From positions 54,191,737-54,255,736 of the forward strand of contig OZ022505.1 in NCBI GenBank assembly GCA_963989385.1: 64,000 nucleotides of DNA. Reading direction: 5' to 3'. The notes beneath the pieces are model-generated. The model was not told where the DNA came from. It did no database searches and saw only the letters and a program-made list of their open reading frames with translations. The translations under genes were made by a program, and so were the position numbers. Positions 12,080 to 24,135 of this stretch are shown here, in pieces. Origin of the DNA: Ctena decussata (Eukaryota; Mollusca; Bivalvia; Lucinida; Lucinidae). The first letter of the stretch is position 1. Each line of letters opens with the position of its first letter.

Positions 12080-13210
12080 TATGACTGATTATAACAAAGG
12101 CAATCACTCTGTAAAGCAGGAAACTGGAGTTACCATTCTTGCACTCTGCATACCTTCAGATATTCTGATGATGCTTTATATTTGTACCAAGTTTTGTGAA
12201 AATATCTTTAAAGTTATAGATTGGACAAGGTCTCAATACCCAAAATTACAAAGGGATATAATTCTGCCTAACATAAATGAAGGTGCAGTTATGGTTCTTT
12301 TTCTCTACTAATTGTTTGATGATGCTTTACATTTGTATCAATTTATATGAAAATATCTTCTACAGTTTTAAAGTTAGAGCATGGAATGATTTCTATACTG
12401 AAAATTACAAAAAGGCATAATTCGGTAGAAAATAAAGATGAAGTGACAGTTTTAATTCTCTTCACATCATCTGATAATGCTTTGTATTTGTACAAAATTC
12501 CAAGAAAATATCTTTGATGGTTTAAAAGCTGAATAGCAGACAAAATTTCTATACTTTAAATTACAAAGAGAAATAATTCAGTACAAAAGTAGATGGAGTT
12601 GTGGTTCTTATTCTCTGTACATCGTCTAACAATGTTTTGTATTTGTACATAGTTTCATGAAAATATCTTTGAGAGTTTTAAAGTTATAGAGCGCACACGA
12701 TTTCCGTACTGAAAATAACAAAGGGGCATCATTCAGTAAAAACATAGGTAGAGTTATGGTTTTTATTGTCTGCAAATCTTCTGATGATGTTTTACTTTCG
12801 TACCAAGTTTTGTGAAAATATCTAAAACTGGTTTAGAGTTATGGAGCAGACACGATTTCCGTTCTGAAATTACACAGGGGTATAATTCAGTGAAAAATGT
12901 AGAAAGAGTTACACTTCTTGTTCTTTGCACATTGTCTGATAATGCTTTACATTTGTACCAAGTTTCGTGAAAATATCTCAAACAGTTTCAAAGTTATGGA
13001 GGGGACACGATTTCCGTACCAAAAAAATTACAAAGGGGCATATTTCAGTAAAGAATGTAGGTGGAGTTGTGGTTCTTTCTCTCCGCATAATGCCTGATGC
13101 TGTTTCACATTTGTACCAAGTTTCATGAAAATATCACAAAGAGTTTCAGAGTTATGGAGTGGACACGATTACCGTACCAAAAAAATTACAAAATTACGGG
13201 GCCCTAATAA
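12080..13210. repeat. Tandem array, about 150-bp units, roughly 7-8 copies
   Basis: Units contain 'ctgatgatgctttacatttg', 'taccaagtttcgtgaaaata' and 'acacgatttccgtacc', followed by 'acaaaggggcataattcagt'. Units diverge by point changes. Non-coding. Confidence 0.8.
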
Positions 13211-13299
13211 TCAGTTATGAATCATCTCCAAATGATGATTTAGGGCTAGTTTAGCATAATTCAAACAAATGCTTCGTAATATAGGCTATAGATAAGCCA

Positions 13300-15030
13300 T
13301 TTTTTAAACATTTTAAGACCATCTTTGACCTTCAAAACAGAATAAAGGTCAAACAATCCATTTAGCAGCTTTCTATGACTTCCTGTGACCTTTAAAACTT
13401 CTATCTTTATGGATAAATTTCAAAGTAATTGTGCACAGCTGTTCTCCTTGATGAGCAGAAGTGTCATTTGAAACATTCGTTCAGGTAGATCCAAGGTGAA
13501 GGTCACACTTAAAGGTCAAATGGTAAAATGGTCATATATTGAGTTTGTCCGAGACATTACTTCTATATTTATAGATAGATTTCAAAACAATTTCGCACAA
13601 TTGTTTTTTTTATGAGTAAAAGTGCCATTTGGAACATTTGGTCAGGTAAGGCTAAGATCAAGGTCACATTCGAAGGTCAAATGATAAAAATTGTCATAAA
13701 TTGAGCTTGTCCGGGCCAAAACAGCTACATTTATGCATGGATTAAAAACAAAACAAAAACAAAAAACAAAAAAAAAAACGGCACAGTTGTTCTCCTTGAT
13801 GATTTCTAGTACCATTTGAAATATCTGCAGGTATATCCAAGGTCAAGGTTACACTTGAAGGTCAAATGATAAAAATAGTCATAAATGGGGCTTGTCCTGG
13901 CCATTACTTCTACATTTATGGATGAATTTCAAAACAGTTTGGCACTATTGTTCTCCTTGATGAGTAGAAGTGGCATGTGGAATTTATTAAAGTTGGTCTA
14001 AGGTCAAGGTCACATTTGAAGGTCAAATGATAAATAAACTGTTATAAACTGAGCTTGTCCGGGCCATATAATTTATACAGTTATGCATGAATTTCAAAAT
14101 AATTTGGCACAATTGTTCTCCTTGATGAGTAGAAATGTTTGTTAAGGTTGGTCTAAGGTCAAGGTCACACTTCAAGGTCAAATAATAAAATTGTCATAAT
14201 GTGTGCTTGTCATGGTCATAGTTCCACTTGTTTTCCTTCATACGAAAAAAAAAGAAATATGCCGTATCATGATATTGTTTGGATTCTTTCTAATAAGTAA
14301 AAAATGAAGCAGTTAGTCTTGACATACTTAAAGGTCACTAAAGCAAACAGTGGGCTCAACAAGTTGTCCCTGGACAACCATCTAATTAATTTTTTCCCAT
14401 GTTCCAATGGTGTGTCTGTGCAAGTTTGGTCACACTCGATCTGTTCATTCCGGAGATATGGTGCAAACAAGCCATTTTTAACACTGTAAGTCCTCATGTG
14501 ACTTTGAATATTAGGTCAATGTCACCAAAGTCTAACAGTGTTTCCCCACCTCCTTATAATATACCTGTGCAAGTTTGATCAAAATTCATAAATCCCTTCA
14601 GAAGATATGGTGCATACAAACCATTTTCACTGTTTTTGACCTCCTGTGACCTGAAAATGTTTTCAAGGTCACCAACTTTTTGCAGTTCTTTTCCACTTCC
14701 CTGTGATATATTTGTGCAAGTTTGATCTAAATCTATCCACCCCTTCAATACATATGGCGCCAACGAGCCATTCAGATACCTCATATGACCTTGAAATGTG
14801 GTCAACGTCACCAAAATCTAATTAGCTCTTTTTCCCCACCCAAAGATGTATCTTTGCAAGTTTGGTGAAAATACATTTATCCCTTCAAGAGATAGAGTGA
14901 AGACATGAAGTTATGCTAACACACAGACACCGACACCAATGCAGGCGGGATCTGCATCAAAACAATATACCCGCCTTCCCTTTCCTCCTTCCCCAACTCC
15001 CCTCCCCCAATGGTGGGGGACATAAATATG
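13300..15030. repeat. Tandem-repeat-cored element(s) with 'ggtcaaggtcac' units
   Basis: Repeated units of about 160-180 bp with 'tgaccttgaaaat', 'aaggtcaaggtcac', 'gtgcaagtttggt' and 'gatatggtgc'. The end at 14900-15025 is a CA-type microsatellite remnant, then 'cccccaatggtgggggacat', the hairpin terminus of the family D architecture. Confidence 0.7.
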
Positions 15031-15299
15031 CTTATCAATACGATAAATATATAAGCAAATTTTCTTCTCCATTATGAAATATTTAAATGTATTTCTGCTC
15101 ATTTTATGTCCTTTATTTGCTTGCTACCAGATGCACTAAGATTGTCAATTGCTGTTTTGGTGGAACATCTGGTTGTATCCATAGCAACTAAAATATACCG
15201 AATTATTGTTCAAGGTGAGACTTATTTGGCCAATAGAAAGTGTATACATAGATAGAAAATCACAATCAACACTTTTCAACTAAATTCGAATGTTTTTTA

Positions 15300-15512
15300 A
15301 ATATCCAGGAACCCCGGTAGCTCAGTGGGTTAAGCGCTGGCCAACTGAGGTAGCGGACTGGGTTCGAAACCCGCTTGAGGCGAGAATTTTTCCTACCGTA
15401 AATGGGGTTCCATTGCATACAGCCTTTCATTATCACCGTCCCATTGTCCTGATATGACTGACATACTGTTGAAAAGGACATAAAATCGCAAGTCATCCAT
15501 CCATCCATTTTA
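15300..15512 (+). repeat. tRNA-headed SINE (family S2), well preserved
   Basis: The head has an intact A-box ('tagctcagtgggttaagcgc') and B-box ('gggttcgaaaccc'). It then has the body 'gcatacagcctttcattatc' and the tail 'aagtcatccatccatcc'. The acceptor stem is not paired as in a functional tRNA, so this is a SINE, not a tRNA gene. Confidence 0.85.
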
Positions 15513-15689
15513 AATATTCATTTCCAACAAAAACAGACTAGTGATAGAGTATTGGTTGCCATGGTTACTACGTGATAAATAAAATAAACAAGAAATGTTT
15601 CTTTCACAAAAACAGATGAACCCCATCCTATCCTTTCTCAGCTGTATCATTTTCCCTAAATATTGCAAAGTTAGGATCTCTTGTAAATC

Positions 15690-16515
15690 TAGGAATTCGG
15701 GTCCAGGTCACCACCATCTAATCAGTACTTTTCCATCTCCCGATTATAAACTTATCTGTGTTTGGTCGCAATCCATCAATTCCGTTAGGAGTTATCATGC
15801 AGACAAGCCATATTTCAACACGCTACAACCTCCTGTGACCTCGAAAATGAGGTCAATGTTACCAATATCTTATCAGTTTTTTGCATCTACCAGTGATATG
15901 TTTATGCAAGTTTGGTTAAAATCCATCCATCCATTCAGAAGATATGGTTCAGACAAGCCATCTTTCAACATTTCTGACCTCCTGTGACCTTGAAAGTAGG
16001 GTCAAGGTCACCAAAATTTAATCAATTCTTTTTTATTTCAGAGTGATATATCTGACTGTGTATATTTGCTTTAAATCCATCCATCCATTCAGTTCAGAAG
16101 ATATCGTGCTGACAAGCCATTTTTCCAGCACTCAGTGACCTTCCGTGACCTTGAAAATAAGGTCAAGGTCAGCAAAATCTAGCCAGTTCGTTTCCATTTC
16201 ACAATGATATATTTGTGCAAGTCTGCTAAAAATCAATTTATCCATTTAGGAGATACGGTGCAGAAAAGCCATTTTTCATCAATCTTTGACATTCTGTGAC
16301 CTTGAAAATAGGGTCAAGGTCAGCAAAGTCTAGTCAGTTCTTTACCCATAACCAATTAGGTATGCATGCAAGTATGGTCAAAATCCATTTATTCCTACAG
16401 GACATAGAGTGCAGGCAAGGGCTACACAGACGCTGATGGGATCCGCACCAAAAAACAATATGTCCCCCGTTCTGCCCCCCACCCACCAACCACTGTGGGA
16501 ATATTATGAAAAAAA
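15690..16515. repeat. Tandem-repeat-cored element with 'ggtcaaggtcac' units, second copy
   Basis: About four units of roughly 175 bp ('cctgtgaccttgaaaatagg', 'cagaagatatggtgcagaca'). The end near 16440-16505 is 'atgtcccccgttctgcccc' followed by 'accactgtgggaatattatg', matching the terminus at 14950-15025. Confidence 0.7.
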
Positions 16516-16629
16516 GAAAAACGACAGAAATAATGAGCTTGTAGAAGCCGCCTAGACCATTCAAAATCAGCAAAGACTGAGATATATTCATTGTAGAATG
16601 CAACTTTTAATTTGGTTTGCATTGAAAGA

Positions 16630-17362
16630 AAGTGGGTGGGGTAATTTAACCCCAAATTGTAAGGTACTAACGTATTTTTGAGGGTGAAAACTCTCTATGT
16701 AGTTTTCTTTAGTTGTTAATCATGCATCAACTTGTATTTTGGCTCATTTTTTTTGAAAATGTTCAAGGTATTGTATTTTATCTCAGAATTTCAATTATGA
16801 AAGTTTCTTCTGATTTCTCAGACGGTGACTAAATTCAAAGAAAAATATTTTCAATTTAAAAAATATACCATCTCCAATTTTTTGATATATCAACAACTAG
16901 GCTTTGTACTCTCTGCACCAAGAGAAAGAAAAAAATCTATAGCCGCATTTTTTAGTAAAACGTCTTAAAAAATTGCTGATTTTTGATGTTTTGAAATAGA
17001 CGCCTTACTAGGTGGAAGTCAAGGTCACTGACTGCTTGACCATAGCAATATGAAGAAAATTTTCTGTATTTGTAAGCAGCACTTACATGGTTCTCTTGTG
17101 AAATGTAAGTATCAATACCATTTGTTGTGAATTACTACCAGAACAATTGGAGTCAAATCTTGCATTTTTCATTTGAAAAATCACCAGATTAAGCTGAAAA
17201 ACACAAAATCCTGGTTGCCATGGCAACGGATAGTTTGATCGAAGAAAAACTTTTATTTTTGTTCATCACTTGACATAAGCAAAAAAGACACTGAGTTTCG
17301 CGAAAATCTGAGACATGTCATTTTCACCTGATTTTGGTGCTTACAGAGAATGGCTCTTAATT
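16630..17362 (-). repeat. Long inverted repeat, right arm (family J)
   Basis: Reverse complement of 10399-11130 with many substitutions. The arms are about 5.5 kb apart. Confidence 0.75.
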
Positions 17363-17511
17363 AGTTTGAACTAAGTCAGTGTCAATACACTATAATTAGC
17401 CTAAATATACCATGTTTGTCCTTATTATCATATTATTATTAGTATAATGTATTTGTCCCAAAATTTGAACATGCTGATTTTGTTTTCTGGTGTTACGTCA
17501 AGAGAGCTAGA

Positions 17512-17775
17512 CAGGCGCCATAGTTGAGTGGTTAGAGTAACTCAGTTATGGTGCAGAAAGTCGCGAGATCAAATCCGGGCTTCGCCATCAAACGACTGGA
17601 AAACTCTGTCTACCCAGCAGTAAATGGGTACCTTTTTCGAATCTGGGAAGGATAAGGCAGCAAAAGGAGAGGGATGGGCTCCACCTTTCTTCTGCTGTGC
17701 CGAAGATACAGTGGGTCTCTAACCCCCACTGCCCCTACCGCTATTAAGCGATGGGAAACCTTTACCTTTTATACC
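17512..17775 (+). repeat. tRNA-headed SINE (family S1)
   Basis: Head 'ggcgccatagttgagtggtt' and 'gagatcaaatccgggc'. Body 'gggtacctttttcgaatctg'. Tail 'aagcgatgggaaacctttac'. The most complete S1 copy in the window. Confidence 0.85.
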
Positions 17776-17865
17776 AAGAAAGCTGGCAGTGCAAGAGCAT
17801 TCAAGTCTGGTGCTTCCCTGTTTGCTCCAGAACTTTCTGTCCCAATAAGATTAGTTACCAATTAA

Positions 17866-18095
17866 TGAGCTATGACACAACAAAACCAACAAAGTGGCAT
17901 GTGTGCCCAGGGAAGACTTAGATCAGCCTGGGCATCCACCCAGCCCAATCAGAGTATTTGCTGTGCACTTAAAAGGTTCTAAGCTATCTCCATGCTGACA
18001 GCGAAGACTCTTCAGACTGGGCAGATGCCCAGACTGATCCGAGTCTTTCCTGGGCCCACATGGCACATTATTGGGTTTTGTTGTGTTGTGGCTCA
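17866..18095. repeat. Foldback family B copy
   Basis: Starts 'tgagctatgacacaacaaaa', ends 'tgttgtggctca'. Arms include 'gggaagacttagatcagcct' and its inverse. Non-coding. Confidence 0.85.
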
Positions 18096-18719
18096 TTTTG
18101 TGTTATTGTCCCCAATACTAACAGTAATTGTCATATTTAGTGTTGTGGGCCTGTGAAGTGTATTCAACTCCTGCTTAAGAATATAGTACAAGACCTCTTA
18201 ACTTTATTCTGAAACACCTGTCTGACTGCAGTTGTAAACTGCACATGCTTGAACTGCATACAGGATGAGGTTTCCCAAGGACAAAGCCTGTGTGAAAACA
18301 GTCAAGGACATGAACAGCCCTGTATATTTGGATAGAAATACTGGAGCAAACAAGACCTGTCAGTGAGACAGGATAGCTCACCTGACAGCGCCTTGCCCAT
18401 CACCTATAAAACTTTAGCATAAAACTTTAACATTTTGCTAACGCCACTGCCCACGCCGCCGGGAGTAGTGCAATAGCTCTTCCTGTACATTTGTACATAC
18501 GAGCAGTCTGGTCAGGGTTTACAGTTTGCTATCCCTCAGTATAGCACTATTTTGACAGATCACCTGATAACTAAATTAACTGTATTCATTAGAATAGTTA
18601 TATAACTTGGTTGTCTGAATGTGAATGTTCCCACCCCACACACCAGTGTCATTTTTCAAAAATCTTTTCAATCATGAAAATAAGTCAAAAGTCATGAAAA
18701 TTTTACCAGCCTGTTGGCT

Positions 18720-19360
18720 CCTCCCTAGTCAAGAAGTCTGATAAAACTGTTTATAAATTCAAGAGATAGAGTGCAGACATATTTGTATGGCAAATTTAAT
18801 ATTCCAAGAGCTTCTGTGACCTTGAACATGACAAACACCAAAACTTATCAGCTTTTGATTTGTCCAAATAATATATCCATGCACATTTGGTGACAATCCA
18901 CCCACTTATTCATGAAATATGCATACAAGAAGCTGTCACTAAGTCCTCCTATGACCTTGAAAATAGTCAAGGTCACTGAAAGCAAACTGTATGTGTCTCT
19001 TTGGCTTGAAACAATCATGTAAGCACACAAGTTTGGTGAAATTCCATCAAGCAGTTATAGATATCATGCCCACAAGAAAGTAAATGCGGTCAAGGTCACC
19101 AAAACCAAAATAGCTCTTTGGCTTGGCTCACTGATATTTCCATGCAAACTGGATACTCTTTTTTTCAGGAAAATTGAACATTATAAGTCCATCTGCAACC
19201 TTGAAGACCGTGTGGAGGTCACGAACGCCTAATCAGCCAATTGGATTTCATGCAAGTTTGGTCAAATTCACCTTTTGGTGCATACAAGACTGTTCAGCCA
19301 ACAGGATACACACCACAATCCCAGATCACTTTGATGGCAGGTCATACTTATGTAATGTGT
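18720..19360. repeat. Eroded 'ggtcaaggtcacc' tandem-repeat element
   Basis: Four degenerate units with 'tgaccttgaaaatag', 'tcaaggtcactgaaa' and 'cacatttggtgacaatcca'. Related to 13300-16515. A left-end motif 'atagctcacctgacag' occurs at 18371. Confidence 0.6.
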
Positions 19361-19548
19361 AGCTGTTTTGGGTCTTCACTGTTCATTTCATTTTACCCGT
19401 ATCCATGGTATCTTTAGTATACAAAAGACATTAGATATTCATATTTGTGTTATAACCTTTAAAGTGCCAAATAAAAACCAGTCAAAATATACGTCTGCAA
19501 AATTTCAAAAGATGTTTTGTCTAAGCTAAATCATATGACTAGACAGCA

Positions 19549-19617
19549 AACAGTGTAGATTCAGATGAGACAGCTCATAATGAGCTGTCTCTTCTGAATC
19601 TACGCTGTTTGCAGATT
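19549..19617. repeat. Short palindrome (family H)
   Basis: Hairpin with arms 'gcaaacagtgtagattcaga' and its inverse around a 'tgagctcattatgagct'-type centre. Relatives at 39661-39733, 45869-45944 and 50519-50588. Confidence 0.75.
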
Positions 19618-20657
19618 CAACTGCTTTCAGAGTTTAATGTCCCACCAACAATTAGGTCATACAGAGATGGGACCTCAGTCTAAAGTCTCACGCGAAATAC
19701 CGGAGAAGCTGGGGATCAGTTGGCAATCCCTGGATTGGTAGTCCAGCGTTTATCTACTACACTACCGTCGCGCCTGTTTTCATTTTTGTTACTTCAATGT
19801 TAAAGAGGAAAGGGGCTTACAGCATGAGCAAAGGATGAAAGCCTGCATCCTAGCAGTTTGGTAAGTGTTTCCTGTTCCCATGAACAGCCTGTGGATCCTA
19901 TGGTATTTATAAACTGGCCAAAGAAATTAAGCCCCACCTGTATATTTCCTATGGGCTTACTACAAAAACAGTCAAATTTGTTTTATTGTAACTTCTTACG
20001 TGATTTAAATTTTCACACAAAATTTTCAGCATAAGAAACAATATTTCTCTTTATGCTAAGATGCATTTTAGTTGACTAATTTTCTGCAGAGACCCTCACA
20101 TATGAGGGAAGGTCCTGTTTCATTCCCTATCATTTCTATAGTAAAATTGGCATAAAAATGGGTGCTCCTAGAAATTTCAACACTTGTCATGACACTGGAG
20201 GCTTTTAACTGAAGCTTTTGGACATTACACCCAATATGCTGCTGTAAAACTTTAGTAGAGTTTCAAATGTCAGTCATTACATTCATGTTGGTTATGAATG
20301 ATTTAACTTTTGACATTAACATTGTGTCTATGTAAATGATTTACCGGTACATGGGGTTTAACTTATTTTGACCAGTTTACACTGAAAAGCAAAGACTATT
20401 CTGTCTGCTTAAATACACTGACCAATTAGTCTCCACTTTTCTCTATCCTTAGACCCCATTTCCATGGTGCGGTTCATGAAAATAACGGATTATTTGAGTC
20501 GTGTCATGCAAAAAGTGGGGTTTAACAGATCTGCCAATAGTCAGGTCCCAAGGTTATAAAACATTTGTTGTGCTCAATTCAGCGGAGCATGAAATTTTCT
20601 CTGCTGATAAATATGAAAATGCCAACTAATGTTGGCTTTTGTTGTTGTGTTATTGTT
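19618..20657. other. Intergenic DNA, no gene seen
   Basis: 19700-19780 resembles a degraded tRNA-like SINE head on the minus strand ('ctggattggtagtccagcg', 'ctactacactaccgtcgcgc'). The remainder is unassigned. Confidence 0.4.
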
Positions 20658-20900
20658 TAAAGTCCACGGTAAACAGCTATGGTCATGTCGGGCCAGTCAG
20701 TTCACCTAACCACACTATTCCTGGGCAGGCTAAGCAGTTAACCGGTACTAAGTGCACTTACTTTTACCAGTAACTGACAACTGTCCTTCTTGAATCAGCG
20801 GAAGGGGAAATGAAAGTAAGTGGCTGGACAGGGTATCGAACCCAGGACCTCTGGCTTGCAAGTCGGGTGCCCTACCGACTGCGCTACACGGCCCGGCACT
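20658..20900 (-). repeat. tRNA-headed SINE (family S3)
   Basis: On the minus strand the head reads GCCGGGCCGTGTAGCGCAGT, then CCTGGGTTCGATACCC, so A- and B-boxes are intact. The body ('gtaactgacaactgtccttc', 'ccacactattcctgggcagg') recurs without the head at 26877-26995 and 30165-30350. Confidence 0.85.
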
Positions 20901-21060
20901 TATGTTGGCGTTTTCATATTTGTAAGCATAGAAATTTTCATACTCAGCTAAAGTGAGCAAGAACACAACTGTACTTATCAGTAATTTGCTATTTATTAGC
21001 TAGTAAAATTTCATGCTCAGCTGAGTTGAGCATGAAAAATGTTTTGTAACTTCTGGGCCA

Positions 21061-21210
21061 GGCCCAGAGGTTATAAAACTTGAGTACATTCTCAAACTCC
21101 AAATAAAGCACACTGATTGGCTGCTTCCGAGCACATGCTCAGAAGCAGCCAATCAGTGTGCTTTATTTTGAGTTCGAGATTATTCTCAAGTTTTATAACC
21201 TCGAACCCTG
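21061..21210. repeat. Foldback family E copy
   Basis: Arms of about 70 bp: 'gaggttataaaacttgagta', 'aaataaagcacactgattgg' and their inverse. Intact relatives at 25333-25485. The copy at 51618-53493 is interrupted. Confidence 0.9.
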
Positions 21211-21376
21211 GACTCAAACTGCAACAGGGGACAGAAAGATGTTGCGGAGCTTCACATTATTCAAAGGCATTTAAAGAAGAACTGCAACTTGTTGGATTTC
21301 TCAATGATTTTCATAGTACTACAAACAAATATGCATAATTTTCAACATTCTTTCATAGTCATTCAATACAACAATT

Positions 21377-21568
21377 CAGAGGTCCTGATAAAAGGGAGTA
21401 TTTGGTGATAATTGGAGATATTTTCACTTCAATTGCCATAAAAACTTATGTTGTGACCCCTTCATTAGAACCATCTCATCGAGATGGTTTTAACGAGGGG
21501 TCACAACATATGTTTCAGATGAGACATAAGAAAAATAATCCTCAAATACACCCCTTATCTGCAGCTAT
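21377..21568. mobile_element. Palindromic MITE (family A), the only copy outside TARS1
   Basis: Starts 'cagaggtcctgataaaaggg', with a centre pairing 'gaaccatctcatcgagatgg' and 'tgtgacccc...ggggtcacaacatatg' flanks. The right end 'ccccttatctgcagc' is eroded. No clear target duplication. Confidence 0.8.
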
Positions 21569-21871
21569 AATCAATCACGTTTTCACAAAGTGAATTATCA
21601 ATCGCAGATTTTCACAAAGTGAATTATATTATCCATATCTACTATAAATATATGGCTACTACAATTTCTGTAATGCATGCTTCCAACTTTGAATTTGTAA
21701 TTTTTTTTTTTTTGTACTTATAAAACTGGGCAAGGAGTGCAGACTGATCAGCTGCTCCTAGAAAGGAATCTGGGCTCAGTCTAGAGTGCAGTCTGAGCTG
21801 GGTCCACAATGACTGCTCAAGCTGTCTCTCTCTGGATGTTTAGGGTAAACACAAAGCTGATATTCATCATA

Positions 21872-22109
21872 TGAGCCTCGACAGGACAAAACCAACAAAG
21901 TGGCAAGTGCGCCCAGGGAAGACTAAGATCAGCCTGGGCATCCACCCAGTCTGATCAGTCTCCGCTGTCCACATGGAACTAGCTTAGACCCATAACTACC
22001 TTTTAAGTGCACAGCCAAGACTCTGTTCAGACTGGGCAGATGCCCCGGCTGATCTGAGTATTTGCTGGGTGCACATGCCACTTTGTTGGTTTTGTTGTGT
22101 CGCGGCTCA
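21872..22109. repeat. Foldback family B copy
   Basis: Starts 'tgagcctcgacaggacaaaa', ends 'gttgtgtcgcggctca'. Arms about 90 bp. Confidence 0.85.
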
Positions 22110-22256
22110 TATATCATGCATTCATAATAATGCAGGGTATGTATGCAAAATTCATAATCACTGTTCATCTTTCAGTCCATTTTTAAACAATTTGTTTGAT
22201 GTTAAATAACCATGAGAAAAAGCTCCATGCTAATAGAAAGAGTCAAGTAAGATCTA

Positions 22257-22492
22257 AGCCCAGTTGTTCAAAACTAACATCATTAGTTAACGCTTCCTTA
22301 AAATTTCAAATGTTAATGTCTCAAATATGCCAATATTTTTGTTGAAAAAATGTGAAAAGCTTTTGCATTGCAAAAGCTCCTCACATATTGTCAACAAAAA
22401 ACAGTGTATTTGGCTATAAAGTCGCAAAAAATTAAATGAGTTAATCTCTTTACCAGCTCGTTAGGCTAACAATGCTTTAAACCACTGGACCT
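22257..22492. repeat. Foldback family I copy (GCCCAGTTGTTCAAA ends)
   Basis: Arms 'gcccagttgttcaaa' with inner 'tgaggagcttttgcagttca'-type pairing around 'tgtgaaaagcttttgcattg'. Relatives at 39270-39492, 44281-44515 and 57861-58087. Right end diverged. Confidence 0.65.
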
Positions 22493-22511
22493 AGATTGTG
22501 ATTCTTTCAAT

Positions 22512-24135
22512 TAGGGATGCGCAATAATACCGATATATCGCAATACGTTCAGAAAAAAATACGTATTGCGATACGGTCCGCCCGTATCGATACGCTGACG
22601 ATATTTTAGCTCCTACATGATATAAAAGCCATAACCATGATAACGTATTTTACTGTTATATAAACATTTTTCTTATTCCTTAAAGCGTTACTGAAAAGAT
22701 CGTTTACAAAATCAAAATCATAATTTATCTTTCACGCCTAACGCATCTGACCTAATGGCGGTGCTTTGATCAACCGGTTTAAACCAGTCACTGGAAAAAA
22801 TATATATAACGCTTGACCGCACGGCATGAAAAGATTAATAAAAATTGATTGGCTTAAAGACTTTGATAATTGCACAATCAGCGGTAATAAGCGTTAATTG
22901 GGTAGTTTAAGAACTCACATGGACAACGAGGTTTAGTGTGATTGGCTTCGCAAGATAAAGTAACTATCGGAAAAACAAAGATCAGCCTGCGCATGTTCTC
23001 TGTCTGGCCATAGACTTCCTTGTTCGCATATTATGAATCCTGGGGACTCTATCTAGTAAAATTTGATGACGCTGTTTGCCAAGCACAGTTGCGCAGGTTT
23101 GATGTATATTCTCTATACGCACATGGCATACGGTCTCTTATCGCCCAGACACATCCTAAATGGACTCTTCCGTCTTCGTTTAAAGATTTGTCAAATTAGC
23201 CGAATCCGGATTTGGCTTTACGAGAGCAACGTGTTACGAAAGGGAACTATCATGCATCAAATTCGGCAGCAGCTTCGCAATATACCCGAATTCGTTTCAC
23301 AAATTATACCGCAACCAGTCAGGGCTAAAAATAGACTGATTGACAGGAAGGGCGCGTGACTTGGTAAACTTTCGCAGTATTTGAAAAACGTGTTGAAAAT
23401 GTATTTTTTGTTTCTAAAGATGAAATTGACTTTGATAGTTGGATCAGCCGTACAAACATGCTTTGGCTGATAGGTATGATGCCTTATATGGGCTAGATAT
23501 ATCTAGATTGAACGTTGCAAGTTATTGTAAGATGAAAACACCAACTGGGCGTTTCAAACAGTGAATTTTTCCGAGAAAATGTTCCCTCAAAAAACTTGTT
23601 CTGCTGTATAAGCCGCGCCCCTATTTCAGTCCTAAAATCTGAGGCATAATTCTGCGGGTAGTACATGCCTTTCTAACATTACTGAAAATGCTGCAGTGTG
23701 CCGCAAATGCGATATGGTTGTCAAACATTCACCAAAGTAAACGGTATACTTACACTGTTAATAAGTAACAAAACTTGAAGTCTTAGTTTTCCTGCTGATA
23801 AACAGCTACCTTTAGGAAAATGCATAAAAAGCTAGATATAGGATTGCCCTTCTTTTTCAGACTAAGCCTTTAACCAAACCCTTAGCCTGACAGTTTATTT
23901 AGAGGAGTTCCACTAGTCATTCCCTTGTCCAGTTCAAGTCACACTTTATGAAGGATAAATGAAAACACCAAAGTTAAACATCTTTATTATCTTATATCTA
24001 CTTCCATGCAAAGCCCTCCAGTGTACTTTACATGTAGAAAACAAATGTCACAATATATTGTGATACGTATTGCAATACAGTGTGAGTGTATTGCAATATA
24101 TCGCAATACGAAAATTCTGGCAATACCCATCCCTA
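22512..24135. mobile_element. Non-autonomous hAT-type DNA transposon, 1,624 bp
   Basis: Ends TAGGGATGCGCAATA on the left and, inverted, TAGGGATGGGTATTG on the right. It is flanked by a perfect 8-bp duplication CTTTCAAT (22504-22511 and 24136-24143). An 8-bp duplication with TAGGG-type termini fits hAT. Subterminal arrays of 'gtattgcgatac' and 'tattgcaatac' palindromes lie inside both ends. The interior has only short frames (longest 98 codons at 23063-23359, unrecognised) and no transposase. Confidence 0.85.

Noticed and set aside
15305..15380. Possible functional tRNA gene
   Set aside because: A- and B-boxes are present but the acceptor arm does not pair, and the sequence continues into a repeated SINE body with a (catc)n tail.
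12080..16515. Protein-coding exons in repeated 60-130-codon frames
   Set aside because: Frames recur with the tandem unit and shift between units; no conserved protein pattern.
20818..20898. Possible tRNA gene on the minus strand
   Set aside because: The head is fused to a SINE body repeated elsewhere; treated as SINE S3.
23063..23359. 98-codon plus-strand frame inside the hAT-type element
   Set aside because: No recognisable transposase or other domain; the length is within chance for this region.
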